This document shows positions 1 through 4,864 of a stretch of 6,279 bases of DNA, piece by piece (the first letter of the stretch is position 1; each line of letters starts with the position of its first letter). The stretch covers positions 1 through 6,279 of the forward strand of contig JAEZEY010000273.1 of NCBI GenBank assembly GCA_023432845.1, given 5' to 3'. Made by a program: the position numbers and the translations under genes. Under the pieces are notes generated by a model. That model was not told where the DNA came from, made no database searches, and saw nothing but the letters and a program-made list of their open reading frames with translations. The DNA is from Pseudomonadota bacterium (GTDB lineage: Bacteria > Pseudomonadota > Alphaproteobacteria > Rhizobiales > Xanthobacteraceae).

Positions 1-59
1 GCCCCGGAATGACGGCCATACCCGCGACTCCGCGCCCTTAACCAATCGCCGTTAACTCC

Positions 60-88
60 TTGTTTTTGCCGCTTCCGCGGCCTAGTTT
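60..88 (+). promoter_or_regulatory. Weak candidate promoter for the tat operon
   Basis: TTGTTT (60-65) and TAGTTT (83-88) are separated by 17 bp, which fits a degenerate sigma-70 promoter. Only about three of six positions match consensus in each box. Transcription would begin near 95 and leave a leader of roughly 58 nt before tatA. No other promoter-like pair is clearer between 1 and 152. The call is tentative, since the operon could also be read from beyond the left edge. Confidence 0.22.
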
Positions 89-152
89 CTGATGCAAACA
101 CGAGGCGGGACGAGCCTTCAGGGCCAACGCCGTCGCCGCGGAGGGAAGAGTT

Positions 153-392
153 ATGGGTACGTTTAGCGTCTGGCACTGGCTCATCGTCGCCGTCGTCGTG
201 CTGCTGTTGTTCGGCGGCCGCGGCAAGATTTCCGGCCTGATGGGCGACTTCGCGCAGGGCATCAAGGCCTTCAAGAAGGGCATGGCCGAGGACGACAAGG
301 CCGACGCCAAGCCGGCGGAACCGGTCAAGACCATCGAGGCCGGCGCCCAGAAGACCGAAGCCGAACGTCGCGCCGAGGGCGTGCGCTCCTAA
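153..392 (+). CDS. tatA: Sec-independent protein translocase subunit TatA
   Basis: TatA forms the size-variable membrane pore or thinning assembly that lets folded proteins with twin-arginine signal peptides cross the inner membrane. The 79-aa product has the family layout: a short periplasmic N-terminus, one membrane helix (about residues 7-20), the F-G hinge (F20-G21), a basic amphipathic helix (about 24-44, with the GDFAQGIKAFKKGM stretch) and a charged cytoplasmic tail. The start is the ATG at 153, preceded by the purine-rich Shine-Dalgarno GAGGGAAG (141-148). The hinge reads FGGRGK, whereas the alphaproteobacterial TatA proteins I remember usually read FGRGK or FGKGK, so there may be one extra glycine. 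It is the first gene of tatABC, 98 bp upstream of tatB. The helix-hinge-helix pattern and the two following tat genes distinguish it from TatE or TatB. Confidence 0.95.
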   Translation: MGTFSVWHWLIVAVVVLLLFGGRGKISGLMGDFAQGIKAFKKGMAEDDKADAKPAEPVKTIEAGAQKTEAERRAEGVRS

Positions 393-411
393 GCGTTTCC
401 GCCGGGCGGCA

Positions 412-440
412 GTCGCACTAGAACGCGGGTCGCGCTAGAA
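412..440 (+). repeat. Short direct repeat in the tatA-tatB gap
   Basis: GTCGCACTAGAA (412-423) and GTCGCGCTAGAA (429-440) match at 11 of 12 positions, with 5 bp between them, in the 98-bp gap between tatA and tatB. Each carries CTAG, a tetranucleotide usually scarce in proteobacterial genomes. It could be a local duplication or a protein-binding site. No function is known to me. Confidence 0.35.
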
Positions 441-490
441 GACTGGCCGCGCCGGTCATATCGCCGGGGCGAATGCGGGACGCCTAAGTC

Positions 491-1060
491 ATGTTCAATT
501 TCGGTTGGGGCGAGATCGTCCTCATCGGCATAGTCGCTCTGATCGCGATCGGGCCGAAGGAACTGCCCACCGTGCTGCGTTCGGTCGGCCAGATGATGGC
601 CAAGGTCCGGCGCATGGCGGCTGAATTCCAGGGTCAGTTCCAGGAAGCGCTGCGTGAAGCTGAAATCGCCGACCTGAAGAAACAAGCCGAGGACTTTACC
701 TCGAGCGTGAAAGATCAGGTCACCGACTTCACCAAGATCGACCCGCTCGCCGAGACCAAAAAAGAGATCGAGAGCGCCTTCGACGCGCCGGCCGCGACCG
801 CGTCAGATACATCGGCGGAAGCCGCGCCGGTCACGCCGGTCGAAACCTCAGATGCACTGCCGGCGCAAGCCGGCCAAGAAGCCTTGCCGCCGCCCGCCGA
901 GCAGACGGCCGATCTGGCCAAACTCGACATTCCCGAGCCTGAGCCGCTGCCGCCGGTGCGCACCGAGGACTTCTTCCCGAAAGAAGAGCCCAGGGACCAG
1001 ATCAAGTCCGCCGAGGCCGATGCGCCGTCAGCCGATAAGAAGGTTGGAGGCGCTGCGTGA
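491..1060 (+). CDS. tatB: Sec-independent protein translocase subunit TatB
   Basis: TatB partners TatC in the receptor complex that binds twin-arginine signal peptides before TatA is recruited. The 189-aa product begins with the family signature MFNFGWGEI. It has the conserved Glu8 at the head of the single membrane helix (about 5-20), the GPKELP hinge (21-26) and a long amphipathic helix (about 27-66). Residues 70-189 form a low-complexity Ala/Pro/Glu-rich acidic cytoplasmic tail, as in other rhizobial TatB proteins; it is variable and probably unstructured. The start is the ATG at 491; the Shine-Dalgarno is poor (GGGAC about 11 nt upstream). The stop overlaps the tatC start in a GTGA arrangement, so the two are almost certainly translationally coupled. 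Length and the GPKELP motif separate it from TatA. Confidence 0.96.
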   Translation: MFNFGWGEIVLIGIVALIAIGPKELPTVLRSVGQMMAKVRRMAAEFQGQFQEALREAEIADLKKQAEDFTSSVKDQVTDFTKIDPLAETKKEIESAFDAPAATASDTSAEAAPVTPVETSDALPAQAGQEALPPPAEQTADLAKLDIPEPEPLPPVRTEDFFPKEEPRDQIKSAEADAPSADKKVGGAA

Positions 1061-1893
1061 GCCAGGACGACATCGAAGCCAGCAAGGCGCCGCTGATGGA
1101 TCACCTGATCGAGCTGCGCTCGCGGCTGATCAAGGCGGCGGTGGCGTTCGGCGTGATGTTCGCGCTGTGCTTCGTATTTGCCAAGGACATCTACAATGTC
1201 CTGGTCTGGCCCTTTGTCTGGGTCGCTGGCGCGGAGAATTCCAAGTTCATCTACACCGCGCTGCTCGAATATTTCATCACGCAGCTCAAGCTGGCCATGT
1301 TCGGCGCCGCCTTTCTGGCGTTTCCGGTGATCGCCGGGCAAATCTACATGTTCGTGGCGCCGGGCCTCTACAAGCACGAACGCAAGGCCTTCCTGCCCTA
1401 TCTGATCGCGACGCCGTTCTTCTTCACGGCCGGGGCCGCGGTGGTCTATTTCCTGGTGATGCCGATGCTGGTCCGCTTCTCGCTCGGCATGCAACAGGCG
1501 GGCGAGGGCGAAGCATCGATCGCGCTCCTGCCCAAGGTCGGCGAATATTTGTCGCTGATGATGACGCTCGTGCTGGCTTTCGGCGCGGCGTTTCAATTGC
1601 CGGTGATCCTGACCTTGCTCGGCCGTATCGGTGTCATCACGTCGGAGACGCTGAGAGAGAAGCGGCGCTACTTCATCGTCGGCGCCTTCGTGCTTGCCGC
1701 CGTGCTGACGCCGCCCGACGTGATCAGCCAGCTCTCGCTCGCGATCCCGCTGATGATCCTCTACGAGGGCTCCATCTGGTCGGTCCGCATCGTCGAGAAG
1801 AAGGCGAATGCCAGGGACGCGGCCGAGGAAAACGCCAAGGCCGAGGCGGATGCCGAAGCCGCCGCCAAGGTCGGCGCCGCCGGCCCGGATTGA
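1057..1893 (+). CDS. tatC: Sec-independent protein translocase subunit TatC
   Basis: TatC is the polytopic core of the Tat receptor and recognises the twin-arginine motif on the cytoplasmic side. The 278-aa product shows the family pattern: the cytoplasmic HLIELRSRL motif (16-24), about six membrane helices (near 24-44, 71-98, 112-138, 163-188, 204-218 and 222-238), the APGLYKHER loop (101-109, with Glu108 matching the signal-binding Glu103 of E. coli) and the LTPPD motif (217-221). Where E. coli has a membrane glutamate in FEVP, this protein has Gln180 in FQLP, a variant I recall from other alphaproteobacteria. A charged Ala/Lys/Glu tail (about 248-278) follows the last helix. The start is the GTG at 1057, overlapping tatB by 4 bp. 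In related genomes tatC is usually followed by serS-surE-pcm; here the transposon and a convergent gene follow. Confidence 0.97.
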   Translation: MSQDDIEASKAPLMDHLIELRSRLIKAAVAFGVMFALCFVFAKDIYNVLVWPFVWVAGAENSKFIYTALLEYFITQLKLAMFGAAFLAFPVIAGQIYMFVAPGLYKHERKAFLPYLIATPFFFTAGAAVVYFLVMPMLVRFSLGMQQAGEGEASIALLPKVGEYLSLMMTLVLAFGAAFQLPVILTLLGRIGVITSETLREKRRYFIVGAFVLAAVLTPPDVISQLSLAIPLMILYEGSIWSVRIVEKKANARDAAEENAKAEADAEAAAKVGAAGPD

Positions 1894-1953
1894 GACTGAC
1901 CCCGCGAACACCGCCAAACACCGTTCGCCACCGCGGAAGCGGGGCCCAGTCTT

Positions 1954-2030
1954 GTAGCCCGGATGAAGCGCAGCGAAATCCGGGACGGCCGGCGATTTCC
2001 CCGGGTTGCGCTTCGCTTCACCCGGGCTAC
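1954..2030 (+). repeat. Imperfect palindromic repeat downstream of tatC
   Basis: Two 31-bp arms, 1954-1984 and 2000-2030, are inverted copies matching at 27 of 31 positions around a 15-bp spacer. The outer ends read GTAGCCCGG and CCGGGCTAC. This looks like the dispersed REP-like palindrome common in intergenic DNA of many proteobacteria. As RNA it would form a very stable hairpin 61 bp after the tatC stop and could protect the tat mRNA 3' end. There is no U-tract, so it is not a classical intrinsic terminator. Confidence 0.8.
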
Positions 2031-2061
2031 CAGCCAGGCCGCAGCCGCCAGAAAATAATCC

Positions 2062-2067
2062 TTGACT
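2062..2067 (+). promoter_or_regulatory. Orphaned -35 box of a split host promoter
   Basis: TTGACT lies immediately left of, and overlaps, the left target duplication. If the transposon and one duplicate are removed, it falls 16 bp upstream of TATAGG (now 4883-4888), giving 5/6 and 4/6 consensus matches. The pair would have driven transcription rightwards into the hairpin-rich region. The promoter is inferred from sequence only. Confidence 0.4.
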
Positions 2068-2073
2068 AATATT
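2066..2073. repeat. Left target-site duplication (8 bp)
   Basis: CTAATATT directly abuts the left inverted repeat and is repeated exactly at 4865-4872 outside the right one. An 8-bp duplication is what IS1595-family elements make, and its perfect state suggests a fairly recent, undisturbed insertion. Confidence 0.95.
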
Positions 2074-2098
2074 CCCAATTACGTAGTTGACGCCACAA
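2074..2098 (+). repeat. Left terminal inverted repeat (25 bp)
   Basis: It runs CCCAATTACG...CCACAA and matches the reverse complement of 4840-4864 at 24 of 25 positions. The single mismatch is at 2092 (G here, A in the right copy read inward). Inner sequence beyond 2098 no longer matches, so 25 bp is the full repeat. Confidence 0.95.
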
Positions 2099-2115
2099 CG
2101 CGGCAGGGCTAGATA
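2087..2115 (+). promoter_or_regulatory. Candidate inward promoter in the left inverted repeat
   Basis: TTGACG (2087-2092) lies inside the inverted repeat, 17 bp before TAGATA (2110-2115), mirroring the transposase promoter geometry at the other end. The repeat's one mismatch changes the sixth -35 base from A to G, so it is predicted to be weaker. It would read antisense into the HNH-like gene, with no sense gene downstream that I can support. Confidence 0.25.
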
Positions 2116-2163
2116 TGGTTGCACCTGTAACCAAAAGATCAGCGGTGCAGATTGGCGCGCCCG

Positions 2164-2191
2164 AGCTACCCGCCCTTCTCGGCGGGGAGCT
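2164..2191 (-). terminator. Hairpin overlapping the stop of the HNH-like gene
   Basis: CCCGCC (2169-2174) and GGCGGG (2181-2186) form a perfect 6-bp stem with a 6-nt loop. AGCT (2164-2167) pairs with AGCT (2188-2191) beyond one A-G mismatch, giving 10 pairs. The stem includes the last codons and stop of the minus-strand gene. No U-run follows on that strand, so it may stabilise the mRNA end rather than terminate. Confidence 0.35.
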
Positions 2192-2990
2192 TCCGACGGT
2201 AAAAGTCGATGAGTGCTGTAGCGATGCGATATGCGTGGTCGTCGGAAAGAGCCGGCGACGCCCAGCTAAACGGCCTGACACCGCGCGGCCAAAGTCGCGT
2301 CATGGGAAATCCGGCTCTATCAAGCCGCTGCTTGCGAGCAAATTCAGGAAAGACGGACCCCATAACGTGTACGTAGAGTTTGCCGATCACAACGGTGGTG
2401 GCGTGCGTGTTTGGCCTGGGGGAGCCATCTGGCTTGCTGGGATAGATGCCATCTTTGGCAGATGACACTGAGATTGTGCTATGAACGGTTACCCCGTTCC
2501 ATTTCTGGCGCTCGTAAATTCCTACCCAGATCGACCAATTGTCTGGAGCAAGCTGGGTCTTCTTGAACAAGCGGCGCGTTTCGTCCGGTATAGCTACGCC
2601 GTCGGGCTGCTGAAATTCAGCGACCATTACGAACATCGATACCCACGAAGACAAGATGGATTGTTCTTTGCGGGTAAGTGCGGTTTTAACGCCATCCATT
2701 AGCGGAATGAGAATTGGCTTTGTGGCGCTTTGTAGCGCGCTCATCCAACCGTTATTGCACTGCTCGCATACAAGTTTCACAGTCCCGCTATAGGTGCTTC
2801 TGTTCTCTTTTCTTTCAGTTCTAGTTTCGTGCGTTGGGTGGACTTGAACCTTTAGATGGGAAAAGGGCGGCGCGTTCTTGGGCAGGTATGGCTTCATCCA
2901 CCGCGCCCAGATATGTTCTTTTGACATTCCGTTGCCGCCGCAGAAAATGCACGCTCGGCGGCCATACTTGAACGGCTGGCCTTTCGCCAT
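2166..2990 (-). CDS. Cargo protein with HNH/treble-clef-like signature, function unknown
   Basis: The 274-aa product has an N-terminal cysteine-histidine pattern: C14-x2-C17, then SKEHIW (23-28, with E25-H26), then C75-x2-C78-N-N-G-W-M. CxxC plus EHI plus CxxCN is how several HNH-nuclease-like (treble-clef, zinc-binding) families look, so a nuclease or DNA-binding role is plausible. The remaining about 190 residues, with a hydrophobic helix near 110-125 and a basic C-terminus, match nothing I recognise. I chose the ATG at 2990 because GGGGG lies 6-10 nt upstream; a TTG extension to 3014 has no Shine-Dalgarno. The gene sits in the transposon's lower-GC cargo half and starts 12 bp from a divergent small gene. 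No canonical catalytic HNH triad can be read with certainty, so it may be a zinc-binding protein without nuclease activity. Confidence 0.72.
   Translation of the reverse strand: MAKGQPFKYGRRACIFCGGNGMSKEHIWARWMKPYLPKNAPPFSHLKVQVHPTHETRTERKENRSTYSGTVKLVCEQCNNGWMSALQSATKPILIPLMDGVKTALTRKEQSILSSWVSMFVMVAEFQQPDGVAIPDETRRLFKKTQLAPDNWSIWVGIYERQKWNGVTVHSTISVSSAKDGIYPSKPDGSPRPNTHATTVVIGKLYVHVMGSVFPEFARKQRLDRAGFPMTRLWPRGVRPFSWASPALSDDHAYRIATALIDFYRRKLPAEKGG
2921..2949 (+). promoter_or_regulatory. Candidate promoter for the 46-aa gene
   Basis: A perfect TTGACA (2921-2926) is followed after 17 bp by AAAATG (2944-2949), a poor -10 box. It would start transcription near 2956 and give a leader of about 47 nt before the ATG at 3003. 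It lies inside the 5' coding part of the divergent HNH-like gene, as any promoter for this pair must, because only 12 bp separate the two starts. Confidence 0.28.
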
Positions 2991-3002
2991 AGGTTGCCCC
3001 CA

Positions 3003-3143
3003 ATGGACAAGCAAGAAAACGAACGACTCAAAAAGATGCTAAAGGGCGCGTTTGCTGGTTCGCCTACGCCATTGAAGGATATTCCCAAGAAGGGCGGCGA
3101 GTCCCGCACGAAAAAGAAGCGGAAGAAGAAGCCCGGCAAATAG
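3003..3143 (+). CDS. Small, very basic cargo protein (46 aa), function unknown
   Basis: This small frame encodes 46 aa. It starts MDKQENERLKKMLKGAFAG, continues through SPTPLKDIPKKGG, and ends in an almost pure Lys/Arg run (TKKKRKKKPGK). It has about 17 Lys/Arg in 46 residues, so nucleic-acid or membrane-phospholipid contact is likely; the N-terminal 1-18 could be an amphipathic helix. The case for a real gene is the immediate intrinsic terminator (3131-3154), whose loop contains the TAG stop. The Shine-Dalgarno is weak (AGG about 9 nt upstream). It starts 12 bp from the divergent HNH-like gene, which suggests co-regulation. It could be a regulator or partner of that protein, but nothing in the sequence proves this. 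Confidence 0.55.
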   Translation: MDKQENERLKKMLKGAFAGSPTPLKDIPKKGGESRTKKKRKKKPGK

Positions 3144-3154
3144 GCCGGGCTTTA
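3131..3154 (+). terminator. Intrinsic terminator containing a stop codon in its loop
   Basis: GCCCGGC (3131-3137) and GCCGGGC (3144-3150) form a perfect 7-bp GC stem around AAATAG, followed by TTTAT. The TAG of the loop is the stop of the 46-aa gene, so translation to the end would run into the hairpin. Confidence 0.7.
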
Positions 3155-3171
3155 TACGCTGGAGCTACGCA

Positions 3172-3315
3172 ATGACCTTGTCAAAAGAACTCCGGTGCCG
3201 GGCAATTATGTTCGTAGCCCGGCTCTTATCAATTCCCATTGATGTTCACGGGAGCTTCTTCAGAGATTTGAAGAAGGACGCGAGAACGGCTTCGTGTTCT
3301 AAGGGGCCGAAATAA
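3172..3315 (+). CDS. Possible small protein (47 aa), doubtful
   Basis: An ATG at 3172 with GGAG (3161-3164) 7 nt upstream opens a 47-aa frame beginning MTLSKELRCRAIMFVARLL, with a hydrophobic segment near 11-25 and a basic C-terminal part. The Shine-Dalgarno spacing is good. Against it, the 3' half is antisense to the end of the 103-aa gene, it lies just past a terminator, and I recognise no relative. It is listed only because its initiation signal is better than that of the 46-aa gene. Confidence 0.2.
   Translation: MTLSKELRCRAIMFVARLLSIPIDVHGSFFRDLKKDARTASCSKGPK
3197..3223. terminator. Second GCCGGGC/GCCCGGC hairpin between convergent genes
   Basis: GCCGGGC (3197-3203) and GCCCGGC (3217-3223) form a 7-bp stem with a 13-nt loop. 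It reuses the stem sequence of the 3131-3150 hairpin with the arms swapped. It lies just downstream of the stop of the minus-strand 103-aa gene and could end that transcript, but no tight U-run is present on either strand. Confidence 0.4.
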
Positions 3316-3557
3316 GCAGCGTTCATGTCTTCAGGGTCAAAGACGATCACGAGATCGTCTGCTGCACTTAGCCCCGTACAAGCTTTCTCGGCAAAGGCGA
3401 GAGTAGATAGTTCCGAGTTTACAATGATAAATGACGTGGTTTCCTCCCAGAAACCGTTATCACTGTAGACATTGTCAACTAGCTGTTGACGGCGTTCAGC
3501 GTAGGATTTTCCGTTAGCTGACTTGTCGGCGATCCGGTATGATAAACAGTAGGCCAT
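3246..3557 (-). CDS. Small Cas2/SinR-like fold cargo protein (103 aa), putative
   Basis: The 103-aa product starts MAYCLSYRIADK. Its order of elements resembles the compact ferredoxin-like fold of SinR-type, Cas2-related proteins: a first strand (YCLSYRI), helix (about 19-30), strand with a W-x-x-T-x-S-x-I-I-V pattern (37-46), helix with AEKACTGLSAAD (56-67), then the strand DDLVIVFDP (67-75) and AYFG. Cas2 is a dimeric adaptation subunit of CRISPR systems, but relatives occur alone and their roles are mostly unknown; there is no CRISPR array or cas1 here. The start is certain: an ideal AAGGAGG sits 5 nt before the ATG at 3557, so the TTG 15 bp upstream is rejected. The CCTTC-TTT-GAAGG sequence could fold the Shine-Dalgarno into a small hairpin. 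The gene is real with high confidence; the fold is a visual inference. Confidence 0.75.
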   Translation of the reverse strand: MAYCLSYRIADKSANGKSYAERRQQLVDNVYSDNGFWEETTSFIIVNSELSTLAFAEKACTGLSAADDLVIVFDPEDMNAAYFGPLEHEAVLASFFKSLKKLP

Positions 3558-3660
3558 TTGGCCCTCCTTCAAAGAAGGCTGGTCTTGACCTCAATGCGGA
3601 ATCGGAGTCTCCTCCGGTTGCTGTCTGCAATGCCGCCGCCAGCCTGAATGGCGCGGTAAC

Positions 3661-3713
3661 TCGCGAAAATGGGCCACTTGGACGTTGAAGCCGTCCGAGT
3701 GGCTTTTTCGCGA
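3661..3713. terminator. Strong symmetrical (bidirectional) intrinsic terminator
   Basis: The 12-nt arms at 3673-3684 and 3692-3703 pair fully with one G-U wobble around a 7-nt loop. TTTTT follows at 3704-3708, while TCGCGAAAA (3661-3669) and TTTTCGCGA (3705-3713) are complementary, so each strand shows an A-run before and a U-run after. It should stop transposase read-through from the right and any transcript entering from the left. Confidence 0.82.
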
Positions 3714-3895
3714 ATCGGTTGTAATCAGCTTGCGGTGAATCCACAGGCTGCACAAGAACCGATAGTGAACACGCGCGGCTATCCCATGTTTACACAGGGG
3801 GCCGTGAGCGCCAGTAGCGCACGAATTTAGGTTTCTGCTTAGGTAGTCGGTTCCGCCAGCGAATAAACCGCGCTGCGGCGTGACTAAAATCAGGC
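3714..3895. other. Non-coding spacer after the transposase gene
   Basis: I see no frame with a start signal here. The only structure is a small CCGC-GCT-GCGG hairpin (3868-3878) with TTTATT next to it on the minus strand, a weak terminator candidate 18 nt after the transposase stop. Together with 3558-3660, which holds the leader of the 103-aa gene, this makes up the 338-bp gap. Confidence 0.5.
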
Positions 3896-4801
3896 TTAGT
3901 GAGGTTGACGATACGTGAGGCGCTTGCCTTCACCGCCCTTAACGGCGAGCGCCGCCCGTTCCCCGTCAGTCATGGCGCGGGTGGAGTAACGGAAGTCAAA
4001 TTCTGCCAGATAACGGTGCAGGTTCTTTTCGGCGCAGTGCTGATAATTGCCGCGCATACCGCGTTTGAAGATACCGAAATAGCCTTCAACGGTGTTGGTC
4101 GTCACGTCGCCGCGAGCGTATTCCTTGGCGGCGTGCCGAACGGCTTCATGCGACGCAAATTCGGTACCGACGCCGACATACAGGCGGCTCTCGTCAGTGT
4201 GCAGGCGGCTTTCGCGGTGGACGTTTTCGCGCACGATCTTGGAAACGGTCTCGGCATCGCATGACGGGACATGGAAGGAACGGACGTTACCGGCTTCGCG
4301 GTCAACAAGACTGACAACGGCGTTCTTGTGAGCGCCACCGGCCTGCTTTTTCCAGCCCTTCTTGCGACCGATGTAGGTTTCATCTACCTCGACAACCTTG
4401 CCGCTGCCACCCATAGGCGGGGTATCGAGGCCGCCACGGCGCATCGCTTCCATAACGCGATGATGGATAAACCAAGCGGTGTTGTACTGGCAGCCGAGAT
4501 GGCGCTGTAGCTGCGTGGCGGTGAAGCCCTTTTTGGACGACGCGTACAGATGGAAGGCGAGCGCCCAGCTAGTCAGCGGGGCATGGCTGCGCTCCATGAC
4601 GGATTTGGTCTGGACGGTGTAGTCCTTGCGGCATTCCTTTTCGCCGCAGCGATAGACGCCCGGCTTGGACTTATTCGGGTAATGCTTGAGGGAGCCACAA
4701 TTCGGGCAGTTCGGGCCTTCCGGCCAGCGGGCGGCTTCAAACCACGCGCGGGCGGCGTCCTCGTTAGTGAAATGCGGTTCTTTGAATGAGTTCTTGGCCA
4801 T
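3896..4801 (-). CDS. IS1595-family DDE transposase
   Basis: The transposase cuts and joins the element's ends. The 301-aa product has the family order: an N-terminal zinc ribbon (C32-P-N-C35 ... C52 ... C57), a helix-turn-helix-like segment (about 92-115, FTATQLQRHLGCQYNTAWFI), and an RNase-H-like catalytic core with D140 (VEVDETYIG), D203 (LHTDES) and E239 (TNTVEGYFGIFKRG). The core ends in the YLAEFDFRY block typical of ISXO2-like proteins, and the length is normal for the family. I set the start at the ATG 4801, with GGAGAG 6 nt upstream. A TTG 21 bp further up would precede the predicted transcription start and lacks a Shine-Dalgarno. The frame is intact, with all three acidic residues present, so it is probably active. 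Confidence 0.95.
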   Translation of the reverse strand: MAKNSFKEPHFTNEDAARAWFEAARWPEGPNCPNCGSLKHYPNKSKPGVYRCGEKECRKDYTVQTKSVMERSHAPLTSWALAFHLYASSKKGFTATQLQRHLGCQYNTAWFIHHRVMEAMRRGGLDTPPMGGSGKVVEVDETYIGRKKGWKKQAGGAHKNAVVSLVDREAGNVRSFHVPSCDAETVSKIVRENVHRESRLHTDESRLYVGVGTEFASHEAVRHAAKEYARGDVTTNTVEGYFGIFKRGMRGNYQHCAEKNLHRYLAEFDFRYSTRAMTDGERAALAVKGGEGKRLTYRQPH

Positions 4802-4822
4802 CGGGGTCTCTCCAATGGTCAA

Positions 4823-4851
4823 AAGCTACATCATGAGGCTTGTGGTGTCAA
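4823..4851 (-). promoter_or_regulatory. Transposase promoter with -35 inside the right inverted repeat
   Basis: On the minus strand TTGACA (4846-4851) lies within the inverted repeat, followed after 17 bp by TAGCTT (4823-4828). The -35 is perfect; the -10 matches 3 of 6. Transcription would start near 4816, leaving a leader of about 15 nt that holds the GGAGAG ribosome site. Transposase binding to the repeat could therefore also repress its own gene. Confidence 0.6.
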
Positions 4852-4864
4852 CTACGTAATTGGG
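4840..4864 (-). repeat. Right terminal inverted repeat (25 bp)
   Basis: It is the inverted partner of 2074-2098 with one mismatch. Its outer edge ends AATTGGG at 4864, directly against the target duplication. Confidence 0.95.

Larger units (their letters stand above)
2074..4864 (-). mobile_element. Complete IS1595-family transposon with cargo genes (2791 bp)
   Basis: The element has 25-bp terminal inverted repeats (2074-2098 and 4840-4864, 24/25 identical), beginning CCCAATTACG at the left outer edge, flanked by identical 8-bp duplications. Inside are an IS1595-type transposase (minus strand, right half) and a cargo half with three supported genes. A plain IS1595-type IS is about 1 kb, so roughly 1.8 kb here is extra. 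The family is known to include cargo-carrying members, and some subgroups are named after Nitrobacter elements (ISNwi1, ISNha5), which suits the host type seen here; the subgroup itself I cannot assign. The cargo half, especially 2400-3600, has visibly lower GC than the tat operon. The transposase frame is intact and both ends are present, so the copy could still be mobile. Confidence 0.93.

Noticed and set aside
852..2069. Long plus-strand frame (405 aa) overlapping tatB-tatC
   Set aside because: It is the shifted frame of tatB/tatC with Arg-rich, motif-free product; the tat proteins are clear family members.
715..2124. Long minus-strand open frame (469 aa) across tatB-tatC
   Set aside because: It is antisense to unmistakable tatB and tatC, is rich in Arg/His/Gln as expected from reversed GC-rich codons, and runs through the palindromic repeat, giving the tell-tale LHPGY-type peptide.
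2116..2165. tRNA-like stretch (CCTGTAACC ... GCGGTGCAG) near the left inverted repeat
   Set aside because: It resembles an anticodon loop and T-arm in order, but the T-arm and acceptor halves do not pair and no 5' half is present, so it is not a tRNA or a convincing fragment.
2115..2465. Plus-strand 116-aa frame at the transposon's left end
   Set aside because: It is antisense to the HNH-like gene, has no Shine-Dalgarno, and its product has no protein-like pattern. Its position after the left-end promoter candidate is noted, but that is not enough.
3131..3223. CRISPR-like array next to the Cas2-like gene
   Set aside because: The repeated unit is only 7 bp, occurs as inverted pairs with unequal spacing, and is explained by hairpins. 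No 25-40 bp direct repeats with regular spacers exist anywhere in the window.
3896..4510. Plus-strand frames antisense to the transposase (121, 79 and 79 aa)
   Set aside because: They are shadows of the transposase frame, which carries the full zinc-ribbon and DDE signature on the minus strand.
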